Source of the DNA: Alloalcanivorax gelatiniphagus
GTDB lineage: Bacteria > Pseudomonadota > Gammaproteobacteria > Pseudomonadales > Alcanivoracaceae
Length of the DNA: 64,000 nucleotides
Reading direction: 5' to 3'
Assembly: GCF_005938655.1 (NCBI RefSeq)
Contig: NZ_VCQT01000029.1
Coordinates: 31,125 to 95,124, forward strand
In this document: positions 42,940 to 50,638 of the stretch, piece after piece
How the letters are laid out: every line of letters begins with the position of its first letter
How positions within the stretch are numbered: position 1 is the first letter of the stretch
Notes under the pieces: model-generated
The model's database searches: none
What the model was told of the DNA's origin: nothing
What the model saw: only the letters and a program-made list of their open reading frames with translations
Program-made: the position numbers and the translations under genes

Positions 42940-45287
42940 GACGCCTTCTCCTTAGCGGCGCGGGCGCTGAGAACAGCCTTCAGAATGCGCTCCGGCGTGG
43001 CTGGAATCTGGTTGAGCTCCACGCCGAGGCCGGCCAGAGCATCGTTGATGGCATTGACGATGGCGCCACCGGGGGCGATGGCACCGCCCTCGCCCACCCC
43101 TTTGATGCCGTGGGCGGTATGCGGCGACGGGCTCTCGGTGTGCTGGATGCGGATGTGCGGCGCTTCCGCCGCGCCGGGCAGATGATAGTCCGCCAGGGTG
43201 GAGCTGAGCGGCTGCCCCTGGTCGTCGTAGGTCACCTCCTCGAACAACGCGGAGCCGATGCCCTGCACCGCGCCGCCGATGGTCTGGCCTTCCACGATCA
43301 TCGGGTTCACCACCGTGCCGGCGTCCTCGACGATCACGTAGTCGAGCAGTTCCACCTTGCCGGTGTCCGGGTCCACCGCCACCACCACCGCGTGGGAGGC
43401 GTAGGAAAACACCCCCTGGTCGGTCTTCGGCCGGTAGGCTTCGGTGACCTCCAGGCCACCGTGGCGGTCCCCCTCGGGCAGCTCATCCGGGCGCAGATAC
43501 CAGATCCGTCCCACCTCGGCGAAACTCAGGCTGTTGCCGTCGGGCCCCTGGACCCGGTCGTCCTGCAACCGCACCTGTTCCGGGGCGCACCCCAGAGGCC
43601 GGGCGGCGACAATACGAATGCGCTCGGACAGCGCCTCGGCGGCCCGCGACACCGCGCCGCCGGCCATGACGATGCCCCGTGACGCGAAGGCGCCGTAGGA
43701 ATAAGGGGTGGTGCCGGTGTCCCCCATCAGCACCCGGATGCGGTCCACCGGAATGGAAAGAATCTCCGAGGCCACCTGGGCCAGGGTGGTCTGCAAGCCC
43801 TGGCCGATGCTCTGGATGCCCACCCGCACCTCGACGCCGCCGTCCGGGGTCAGCTTCATGCGCGCTTCGTCGTAGCCCGGGATCAACGCCAGGCCCCATT
43901 GGGCGAACACCTTGCTGCCGTGGGCGGATTGCTCGGTGTAGGTGGCGAAGCCCACGCCGATCAGCCGGCCGTCCGGTTCCGGGGTTTTCTGCCGCTCACG
44001 GATTTCGTCAAAGCGAATCTCGTCCTTGGCGATCATCAGCGAGCCCGGGTAATCGCCGCTGTCGTAATGTTTGTTGGTGACGTTCACATAGGGCATGGCG
44101 TCCGCCGGCACCAGATTCTCCATGCGCACTTCCCAGGGCTCGCGGCCCACTTCCCGGGCAATGGCGTCGATGGTCAGCTCCATGGCGAAACACACCCCGG
44201 GGCGGGCCACCCCACGATAGGGGGTGAACGGCGGCTTGTTGGTGGCCGGCGCGTTCACCTGGCAGCGGTACTCGCGGAAATCATAGGGGCCGGGCAGATT
44301 GCCACCGGCCTGGGCCGCTTCCAGCCCGGCGGTGAACGGCCACACGGAATAGGCGCCCACGTCCACGGTCACTTCCGCGTCCATGCCCAGCAGCCGCCCG
44401 CGCTTGTCCGCGTAGGCGGTGAGCGAATAATGGTGTTCGCGGGTGTTGGCGCCGGCGGTCAGATGTTCGCGGCGATCCTCCAGCCAGCGGAACGGTTTGC
44501 GGCGGGTCCAGGCCAGCCAGGCCACCGCGATTTCCTCGGGCTGCAGCACGCACTTGTAGCCAAAGCCGCCGCCCACTTCCGGGGCGATCACCCGGATCAG
44601 CGCCTCGTCGATGCCCAGGCACCGGGCCAGGCCGTTGCGGATCACGTGGGGCACCTGGGTGGAAGTGGTCACCACCAGCTGGCCGTCGCGGTAATCCCAC
44701 CAGGCCACCACGCCCTTGCCTTCCATGGGGTTCATCACCTGGCGGGCGGTGCGGTACTCCCGGGTGATCACCACCTCCGCGTTATCCCGCGCGTCGGCCG
44801 GGTCCTGCCCCACCGACAGCTGCAAAAACATATTGTCCTGCCACTGGTCGTGGACCAGGGTGGCGTCCTCGGCCATGGATACGGCGGGGGTGATTACCGG
44901 CGGCAAGGCTTCCAGCCGCAGGTCGATCTCTTCCAGCAGATCCTCGGCCTCGGCGCGATTGCGCCCGATCGCCATGGCCACCGGTTCGCCCACGAAGCGC
45001 ACCTTGTCCCGCGCCAGGGGCCAGTGCTCGGACGTTCGATAGCTGGGCAAGGTGGACTCGGCGACGATCGGCCGCACGCCTTCCAGATCCTCGGCGCACA
45101 AAATGCGGTTACCGCAGCCATCGGGTTTATTGACCGCCTTGATCCGGGCGTGCGCCAGCGGGCTGCGCAGAAACGCCACATCGCACATCCCCGGCATCTT
45201 GATATCGCCCACATAGCGGCTTCTGCCGTGCACCAGGCGATCATCCTCCAGCCGACGTACACGGGCGCCAATACCGGTCTTATTCAT
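42936..45287 (-). CDS. Molybdenum hydroxylase large (Mo-pterin) subunit, xanthine dehydrogenase family
   Basis: Catalytic subunit of 783 aa that binds molybdopterin cytosine dinucleotide. Features are the N-terminal GARVRRLEDDRLVHGRSRYVGD, the Mo-cofactor loop PEVGGGFGYK, Gln-rich QSIGQGLQTTLAQVA, and the catalytic glutamate in GVGEGGAIAPGG. At the active-site loop it reads PYRGVARP, not the AYRCSFR that carries the Cu-binding cysteine of true CO dehydrogenase, so CO oxidation is unlikely. It should hydroxylate a C-H next to N or C=O in an aldehyde, N-heterocycle or similar compound. The adjacent TRAP importer suggests an imported organic anion. Confidence 0.92.
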   Translation of the reverse strand: MNKTGIGARVRRLEDDRLVHGRSRYVGDIKMPGMCDVAFLRSPLAHARIKAVNKPDGCGNRILCAEDLEGVRPIVAESTLPSYRTSEHWPLARDKVRFVGEPVAMAIGRNRAEAEDLLEEIDLRLEALPPVITPAVSMAEDATLVHDQWQDNMFLQLSVGQDPADARDNAEVVITREYRTARQVMNPMEGKGVVAWWDYRDGQLVVTTSTQVPHVIRNGLARCLGIDEALIRVIAPEVGGGFGYKCVLQPEEIAVAWLAWTRRKPFRWLEDRREHLTAGANTREHHYSLTAYADKRGRLLGMDAEVTVDVGAYSVWPFTAGLEAAQAGGNLPGPYDFREYRCQVNAPATNKPPFTPYRGVARPGVCFAMELTIDAIAREVGREPWEVRMENLVPADAMPYVNVTNKHYDSGDYPGSLMIAKDEIRFDEIRERQKTPEPDGRLIGVGFATYTEQSAHGSKVFAQWGLALIPGYDEARMKLTPDGGVEVRVGIQSIGQGLQTTLAQVASEILSIPVDRIRVLMGDTGTTPYSYGAFASRGIVMAGGAVSRAAEALSERIRIVAARPLGCAPEQVRLQDDRVQGPDGNSLSFAEVGRIWYLRPDELPEGDRHGGLEVTEAYRPKTDQGVFSYASHAVVVAVDPDTGKVELLDYVIVEDAGTVVNPMIVEGQTIGGAVQGIGSALFEEVTYDDQGQPLSSTLADYHLPGAAEAPHIRIQHTESPSPHTAHGIKGVGEGGAIAPGGAIVNAINDALAGLGVELNQIPATPERILKAVLSARAAKEKAS

Positions 45288-45353
45288 GCTCTACCTCGCC
45301 TCCTTTACCTCAGCGGGCCCCTGCCGGGTACCCGCCTTCCACGTCGCGCCGGC

Positions 45354-46436
45354 TCAGTTGGCCCGGGCGTTCATGTATTCCATTTCGGTGATTTCGGAAT
45401 AGGGCTGCACCACAGCCATGAAATCGGTCATGGACTGGTAGATCCTGCCCGCCAGCGCATCTTTCTTGGCCACGTCCGCCACCACCGTGCGCGACACTTT
45501 TTTCAGGTCCTTGAGGGTGTCGGCGTTGAAGGTGGTCACGTTGACCTTGGGGTAGTCCTTCTTGATCTGCTGCAGCGCCTGGGCGTTCTTGGCCACGAAT
45601 TCGCTGAGCACCATCTGGTTGGCGTAGGCGTTGGCGCCCACCAGCACCTCCTTGAGGTCGCTGTCGAGCTTGTCCCAGGCGGATTGATTGACGAAGCAAT
45701 CGAGCACGCCGTTGGGCTCCATCCAGCCGGGCCAGTAGTAGTTGCGCGCCACCTGGGGCAGACCGAAGGCCATGTCGTTGAACGGGCCCACGTAGTCGGC
45801 GCCGTCGATGGTGCCGTTCTGCAGGGCTTGGGTCACTTCGCCCAGCGGCAACTGCACCGGCACCGCGCCGAATTCCTGCAGCACGCTGCCCGCCAGGGCA
45901 CCGGTGCGGATCTTCATGCCCTTGAAGTCGGCGGCGGCATTGATGTCCTTGTTCAGCCAGATGCCCTGCACCGAGGTGTTGCCGCTGGGGAAGAACTTGA
46001 GACCAAATTCGCCATACAGTTCGTCGATCAGCTTCTGCCCGCCGCCGTAGGCGAACCAGGCATTCTGCTCCTGGGAGGTCATGCCGAACGGCAGCGGCGC
46101 CAGGAACTGGAAGCCCGGATGTTTGCCGGACCAGAACGCCGGGTAACCGTGGCCCATGTGCAGGGTGCCGTCGGCCACCGCGTCGAACACTTCCAAAGGA
46201 CCGACCACTTCACCGGCGGTGTAGACCTTGAGTTTCATGCGGCCGCCGGAGGCCTTGTTGACGTAGTCCGCCACCAGATCCGGGCCGGTGGACAGCAGCG
46301 GCGAGTTACGGCGCCAGGTGCTTTGCATGCGCCATTCCACGGCGCCCTTGGCGATGGCCGGGAAGCCCACACCGGCGGCGGCGGCGCCGACCGTGCCGGC
46401 GACGCCCGCTTTGAGTAGAAAGTCACGTCTTTTCAT
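45354..46436 (-). CDS. TRAP transporter substrate-binding protein (DctP family, TakP/FcbT1-like)
   Basis: Periplasmic binding protein of 360 aa with a Tat-type signal (KRRDFLLKAG...). Blocks such as YTAGEVVGPLEVFDAVADGTLHMGHGYPAFWSGK, FPSGNTSVQGIWLN, MKIRTGALAGSVLQEFGAVPVQLP and GADYVGPFNDMAFGL...YYWPGW match the TakP/FcbT1 branch, whose members bind 2-oxo monocarboxylates or (chloro)aromatic acids. The conserved arginine in MKIRTG should clamp the ligand's carboxylate. The Tat signal means folding before export. Located between the TRAP permeases and the Mo-hydroxylase genes. ATG 46436 has GAGGAG upstream. Confidence 0.93.
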   Translation of the reverse strand: MKRRDFLLKAGVAGTVGAAAAGVGFPAIAKGAVEWRMQSTWRRNSPLLSTGPDLVADYVNKASGGRMKLKVYTAGEVVGPLEVFDAVADGTLHMGHGYPAFWSGKHPGFQFLAPLPFGMTSQEQNAWFAYGGGQKLIDELYGEFGLKFFPSGNTSVQGIWLNKDINAAADFKGMKIRTGALAGSVLQEFGAVPVQLPLGEVTQALQNGTIDGADYVGPFNDMAFGLPQVARNYYWPGWMEPNGVLDCFVNQSAWDKLDSDLKEVLVGANAYANQMVLSEFVAKNAQALQQIKKDYPKVNVTTFNADTLKDLKKVSRTVVADVAKKDALAGRIYQSMTDFMAVVQPYSEITEMEYMNARAN

Positions 46437-46517
46437 GAAAATTACTCCTCGATCTCCGCGCTGAAAGGGGTAATGCCGACACCGGCGGCGCGGACTCCGC
46501 CGGGGCGCCTCCGGTAA

Positions 46518-47897
46518 TCAGTTGGCCAACACGCCGGGCAGCCACAACACCAATTGCGGCCATTCCCAGATCGCCGCCACGCCCAGCAGCTGCAGCAGCA
46601 CGAAGGGAATAACGCCTCGGTACACGGTGGTCAGTTTGAGATCCGACACCGCGCCCTTGAGGAAGAAAATCGCATAGCCGAACGGCGGGGTCAGATAGCT
46701 GGTCTGCAGCACGATGGCCGACGCCACCCCCAGCCACAGCGGGTCCGCGCCCATCATGATCAGCGGCGGCGCGAAGATCGGCATGACGATGAAGATGATT
46801 TCAAAGGTGTCGAGGATGAAGCCGAGCACGAACATCATCAGCAGCACGAACAGAATCGCGCCGGTGAGCCCGCCGGGCACCGCGTCCAGCAGTTCGGCGA
46901 TGACCTCCTCGCCACCCAGGGCGCGGAACACCAGCGACAGAATGGCGGCGCCGATCAAGATGCCGTAGATCATCAGGCTCATGGACATGGCCGAACGGCT
47001 GGCGTCGCGGATCACCTTGAACGACATCTGCCGGCCCAGAATCGCCAGGATGCAGGCGCCCACGCCGCCCAGGGCCGCCGACTCGGTGGCGGTGGCGACG
47101 CCGGACAGAATCGAGCCGAGCACCAGAATGATCAGTACCAGCGGCGGCAGCATGGTGGACAGCACCCGGCGCGGCAGGGTGCGGCGTTCCTCGTCGTTCA
47201 TCACCAGCGGCGGGCAGGACTCGCTTTTGAACAGTGCCCGCCAGGCCATGGTCAGCAGGTAGAACAGCACCAGAATCAGCCCGGGCACCAGCGCCGCGGC
47301 GAACAGGTCGGTGACACCGATCTGATGACTGTTGAAGCCGCCCTGGCTGAGCATCGCCTGGGTATTGGCGTCCTGCAGCATCACCCCGAGCAGGATCAGC
47401 ACGGTGGAAGGCGGAATGATCTGGGCGGTGGAACCGGCGGCGCAAATCAAACCGCTGGCCAGCGGCTCGTCATAACCGGCCCGGCGCATGGCGGGCAGGC
47501 TGATCAAGCCCATCGCCACCACCGTGGCGCCGACCACGCCGGTGGAGGCGGCCAGCAGAGCCCCCACCAGAATCACCGCCACGCCCAGGCCACCGGGCAC
47601 CCGGCCGAACAGCTGGCCCATGGTGGTGAGCAGGTTCTCGGCGATCCGCGAGCGCTCCAGGATCGCCCCCATGAACACGAACAGCGGCACCGCCAGCAGG
47701 GTTTCGTTGGTCATGATGGCGAACACGCGGCCGGGCAGCGCGCCCAGCATCAACATGTCGAAGGCGCCGAACCAGGACGCCACCACCCCCACCAGAATGG
47801 ACGCCCCACCGATGGCGAACGCCACCGGGTAGCCGCTCAGCAGCGCCAGAATCAGAACGACCAGCAGAATCAGCAGAAAACACTCAGCCACGACCAT
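46518..47897 (-). CDS. TRAP transporter large permease (DctM)
   Basis: Large membrane subunit of 459 aa with about 12-13 hydrophobic segments. Typical blocks are LSGYPVAFAIGGASILVG, MTNETLLAVPLFVFMGAILERS, GVVGATVVAMGLISLPAMRRAGYDEPLASGLICAAGSTAQIIPPSTVLIL and the C-terminal TPPFGYAIFFLKG. It performs Na+-coupled uptake with DctQ and the binding protein. The length matches the longer FcbT3-like branch. It overlaps the small permease gene by 14 bp. Confidence 0.94.
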   Translation of the reverse strand: MVVAECFLLILLVVLILALLSGYPVAFAIGGASILVGVVASWFGAFDMLMLGALPGRVFAIMTNETLLAVPLFVFMGAILERSRIAENLLTTMGQLFGRVPGGLGVAVILVGALLAASTGVVGATVVAMGLISLPAMRRAGYDEPLASGLICAAGSTAQIIPPSTVLILLGVMLQDANTQAMLSQGGFNSHQIGVTDLFAAALVPGLILVLFYLLTMAWRALFKSESCPPLVMNDEERRTLPRRVLSTMLPPLVLIILVLGSILSGVATATESAALGGVGACILAILGRQMSFKVIRDASRSAMSMSLMIYGILIGAAILSLVFRALGGEEVIAELLDAVPGGLTGAILFVLLMMFVLGFILDTFEIIFIVMPIFAPPLIMMGADPLWLGVASAIVLQTSYLTPPFGYAIFFLKGAVSDLKLTTVYRGVIPFVLLQLLGVAAIWEWPQLVLWLPGVLAN

Positions 47898-48405
47898 CTT
47901 CTCCAGCGGACGGATTGCGAATCACCAACACTGATCGGATCAGCAAACTCAGCCCCTGTAAGGCCAGCAGCAGGCAGAACCCCAGCAAGCAGGTTTTCAG
48001 CAGGTACATGAACGGCAGGCCGCCGATGGTCGGGGAGGTTTCCAGGCGGCTCCAGGAGCGCTGGATGCCGGGCCAGGCCTTGGTGGCCAGGAAGTAGAGC
48101 ATCGGGTAGAGGAACACCAGGGTGCCGATCACATTGATCCAGGCCTTGCCCCGGGCGGACAGCTGGTTATAGAACACGTCCACCCTCACATGGCCTTCGT
48201 GGCGCAGCACATAGGCCGAGCCGAGGGTGAAGACGGCCGCGTTGAGCCAGACGTAGCTTTCCGACAGCCAGGGGAAACCGGTGTCGAAGCCGTAGCGGAG
48301 CGCCGCCACCACCGCGCATATCAGAGCGATGATCGGCATGCCCCACTTGAGGATCTCGCCGATACCATCGTTGAGGCGATCAATCAGATCCGCCAACCTT
48401 TCCAT
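47884..48405 (-). CDS. TRAP transporter small permease (DctQ)
   Basis: Small membrane subunit of 173 aa with four hydrophobic segments and the DctQ motif EGHVRVDVFYNQLSARGKAWINVIGTLVFL. It is the first gene of the TRAP/Mo-hydroxylase operon; ATG 48405 has GGAGAG eight bases upstream. The family is short and divergent, but the context makes the call secure. Confidence 0.92.
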   Translation of the reverse strand: MERLADLIDRLNDGIGEILKWGMPIIALICAVVAALRYGFDTGFPWLSESYVWLNAAVFTLGSAYVLRHEGHVRVDVFYNQLSARGKAWINVIGTLVFLYPMLYFLATKAWPGIQRSWSRLETSPTIGGLPFMYLLKTCLLGFCLLLALQGLSLLIRSVLVIRNPSAGEDGRG

Positions 48406-48767
48406 ACTGCGTCTCTCCTACCCAACGCCCGGCCCGCCGCATCCGCCATGGATGCCGGCGCCGCGGGGCAATACGAACTGGTGTTTTCCCTGGTCCATCG
48501 TGGATTGATGGCGTCGATAGGACGGGCTCGCTGGAGCGCCAAATTAGGATGGGTAGCACCTGTTTTTCTTCTCACCCGGTGCTGCGGACCCTTTTTCATA
48601 ATTCTTAAGCCATTGTTTTGTATTCGTTTTCTTTTTATACGTCAGATGCCTTACCATGATTTTTTTATCAGTACACTGACTATAATCAACGCTAAACGAA
48701 TCCCCAGGGCTTTGCAACAGACTTTCCGCGCGGCGGTTCAGAGGGTGAAACAGGAGGGATCAGAACG
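48406..48767. other. Upstream region of the TRAP/Mo-hydroxylase operon
   Basis: No gene seen. The stretch 48590-48700 is AT-rich and must contain the operon's promoter on the minus strand, but I found no well-spaced -35/-10 pair. A perfect short inverted repeat (TCAGT-AC-ACTGA, 48668-48679) inside it is a possible operator. No regulator gene is adjacent. Confidence 0.4.
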
Positions 48768-48798
48768 AAAAAAGGGAGCCCATAATGGACTCCCTTTT
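48768..48798 (-). terminator. Rho-independent terminator downstream of tRNA-Gly
   Basis: On the minus strand, GGGAG and CTCCC (48790-48794 and 48774-48778) enclose an 11-nt loop and are followed by T6. The tRNA genes are on the same strand. With flanking A/T pairs the stem extends by three. Confidence 0.75.
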
Positions 48799-48802
48799 CG
48801 AT

Positions 48803-48853
48803 TTGGAGCGGGAAACGAGATTCGACTGGGCTGGCACTCCAGCTCGCGACCCC
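48803..48853 (-). pseudogene. Broken copy of the 3' half of tRNA-Gly
   Basis: Bases 48803-48825 match 48875-48897 of the intact tRNA-Gly 3' end exactly (23 nt). After 17 unrelated bases (48826-48842), CTCGCGACCCC resumes the tRNA sequence (48843-48853 matching 48899-48909). The 17 bases replace a single A of the T loop. It cannot fold as a tRNA. Confidence 0.75.
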
Positions 48854-48875
48854 GTTGGCCTCTCTTCTTACAAAT

Positions 48876-48951
48876 TGGAGCGGGAAACGAGATTCGAACT
48901 CGCGACCCCAACCTTGGCAAGGTTGTGCTCTACCAACTGAGCTATTCCCGC
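48876..48951 (-). tRNA. tRNA-Gly (anticodon GCC)
   Basis: A 76-nt tRNA with encoded CCA. Acceptor stem GCGGGAA/TTCCCGC, D loop AGCTCAGTTGGTAGAGC, anticodon loop TTGCCAA (GCC), T arm CGAGTTCGAATCTCG. It reads GGC/GGU codons. It lies 199 bp from tRNA-Glu on the same strand, probably one transcript. Confidence 0.97.
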
Positions 48952-48960
48952 TTGGCGCTT

Positions 48961-48986
48961 GATTGAGTGGCGTCCCCTAGGGGAGT
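48961..48986 (-). repeat. Duplicated 3' end of tRNA-Glu (26-bp direct repeat)
   Basis: The 26 bases at 48961-48986 are identical to 49144-49169, which comprise the last 19 bases of tRNA-Glu (with CCA) and 7 bases of downstream flank. The copy lies 10 bp from the 5' end of tRNA-Gly. The 157 bases between the copies hold small palindromes (GCGCTTCGCGC, GCCGGCAAGCCGGC) and no gene. Confidence 0.85.
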
Positions 48987-49150
48987 ATTCGGCGCTTCGC
49001 GCCTCACCCCTGCGGGGCTGCCCTCGCACGCGAGGCCATTCTTCGTCGCCGGCAAGCCGGCTCCTTGTCGAACCCCATTAAGGCTGTTCGACTTCTGGCC
49101 TTCAACCGCTGCCTGCCACGGCAAGCCGTTGTGTATTCGGCCAGATTGAG

Positions 49151-49226
49151 TGGCGTCCCCTAGGGGAGTCGAACCCCTGTTACCGCCGTGAAAGGGCGGT
49201 GTCCTGGGCCACTAGACGAAGGGGAC
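49151..49226 (-). tRNA. tRNA-Glu (anticodon TTC)
   Basis: A 76-nt tRNA with encoded CCA. Acceptor stem GTCCCCT/AGGGGAC, anticodon stem CCGCC/GGCGG with loop CTTTCAC (TTC), T arm AGGGGTTCGACTCCCCT. It reads GAA/GAG codons. Confidence 0.97.
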
Positions 49227-49462
49227 CCGTGCTCTCAAGCGGCGCGTAGGATAGGAATCGAGGCCCCCAGCGTCAAGAGGAAATTCGCCTCCGGCGCGCG
49301 TCCGCCCAATCTTTCGCCAACCCGGCCCGCCGCTGCCCGATCCGGTCATTGACCCGCCCGGGCCGGTGCTATATCCCTGAGGCTCAAATTCCGCTCCGCC
49401 GTGGCGCCCGGGCGCCGGCGGGGCAGGCGTGATTCAAACCTGTACCTGCAAGAGAGAAACCC

Positions 49463-50116
49463 ATGACCATGAAACTCTACGGCGCCATCCTGTCGCCCTA
49501 CGTCCGCAAGACGCGCATGGTGCTGGCCTTGAAGGGCCTGGACTATGAGTCGGTGATGGTGGACCCCAACAATAAGCCGGAGGGCTACGAGAAAATCAGC
49601 CCGCTGGGGCGCATTCCGGCGCTGGAGGTGGATGGCCGCTTCCTGGCGGATTCCGCCGTGATCTGCGCCTATCTGGAGGGCATCCAGCCGCAACCGTTCC
49701 TGTACCCGAAGGACGCCTTCGACCATGCCCGCGCCCTGTGGTTCGAGAAATACGCGGACTATGAGCTGGGTCCGGAGTGCACCTTCCGGGTGTTCCGCAA
49801 CCGGGTGGTCAAGCGGCTGATCGGCAAGGCCTGCAACGAGGAGGAATGCCGCAAGGCCCTCGACACCACCATTCCGCCCCTGTTCGACTACCTGGAGCGG
49901 GAGCTGGAAGGTCGGGAATATCTGGTCGGCGACCAGCTCTCCATCGCCGATATCGCGGTGGCCAGCCAGATGGTCAACTTCGCCCATGGTGGCGAAAGCC
50001 CGGACGCGGGCCGCCACCCGAACCTGGCGGCGCACACCGCCCGGCTGCACGGGCTCGACCCGTTCGCCCAGACCATCGAGAAGGAAAGCGGTTTCCTGAA
50101 GAAAGTGCTCGGCTGA
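49463..50116 (+). CDS. Glutathione S-transferase family protein
   Basis: Cytosolic protein of 217 aa. The N-terminal thioredoxin-like domain has LYGAILSPYVRKTRMVLALKG, with a serine at the position that activates glutathione in several classes, then GRIPALEVDGRFLADSAVICAYLE (the cis-Pro and E/DS glutathione-binding motif). The all-helical C-terminal domain has YLVGDQLSIADIAVASQM. It may detoxify electrophiles; its substrate is unknown. ATG 49463 follows AAGAGAG. It is convergent with the GDYXXLXY gene 6 bp away. Confidence 0.9.
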   Translation: MTMKLYGAILSPYVRKTRMVLALKGLDYESVMVDPNNKPEGYEKISPLGRIPALEVDGRFLADSAVICAYLEGIQPQPFLYPKDAFDHARALWFEKYADYELGPECTFRVFRNRVVKRLIGKACNEEECRKALDTTIPPLFDYLERELEGREYLVGDQLSIADIAVASQMVNFAHGGESPDAGRHPNLAAHTARLHGLDPFAQTIEKESGFLKKVLG

Positions 50117-50122
50117 GCGCCG

Positions 50123-50638
50123 CTAGCGCCCTTCCACCGCCACCAGCGCGGCCCGGCCGGTGGCCGTTACCCGCAGGCGGGCCACGCCGCCGTCGCGCAG
50201 CTCGGTTTCCAGCCGGCGGGCCTCGTCCGCCGGCGCGAACCAGGCTTCGATGCCGTAACGCACCACCATCTCGCCACCGGCCACCCGCAGGATGGTGCCG
50301 CGCAGAAACGGCGACTGCTCCGGCGGCCGCAGCCGCGCGGCGCCGGCCCGCCACAGGTCACCTTCCCGCTCCAGGGGCAGGTAGACATCGTCACCACCCC
50401 GGGGCAATTCCATATCCGGAATCGGCAGCCGGCTGAAGCGGTAGGTCAGCCGCACGTACTGGCCCCGGAACAGGTCCCGGGGGTCCACCGGCAGGGTCAC
50501 CACGCGCACCTCGCGGCCCACCCACAGCGGGTACTGGCTGTACACGAACAGACCACCGAGCACCGCCAGCTGCGCCACCACCGCCAGAATCAGACCGCCT
50601 TTCACCAACGACCGGTTCAACCTGCGTTTCATGGTCAT
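50123..50638 (-). CDS. GDYXXLXY domain membrane-anchored protein
   Basis: Protein of 171 aa with one N-terminal transmembrane helix (about residues 13-33) and a periplasmic domain marked by LPVDPRDLFRGQYVRLTY, a variant of the GDYxxLxY motif that names the family (here GQY). Function unknown. It overlaps the DUF2157 gene by 4 bp (ATGA), and the two families are usual neighbours, suggesting a complex. Confidence 0.82.
   Translation of the reverse strand: MTMKRRLNRSLVKGGLILAVVAQLAVLGGLFVYSQYPLWVGREVRVVTLPVDPRDLFRGQYVRLTYRFSRLPIPDMELPRGGDDVYLPLEREGDLWRAGAARLRPPEQSPFLRGTILRVAGGEMVVRYGIEAWFAPADEARRLETELRDGGVARLRVTATGRAALVAVEGR

Noticed and set aside
42936..45287. Aerobic CO dehydrogenase large subunit (CoxL)
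   Set aside because: The active-site loop is PYRGVARP and lacks the cysteine-bearing AYRCSFR of true CO dehydrogenases.
43899..46418. Very long open frame on the plus strand opposite the Mo-hydroxylase and TRAP genes
   Set aside because: It is antisense to well-supported genes, rich in His, Gly, Arg and Gln, and matches no family; such frames are expected opposite high-GC genes.
48826..48874. Integrated mobile element between tRNA-Gly and its partial copy
   Set aside because: Under 75 bp with no integrase or inverted ends; at most a scar.
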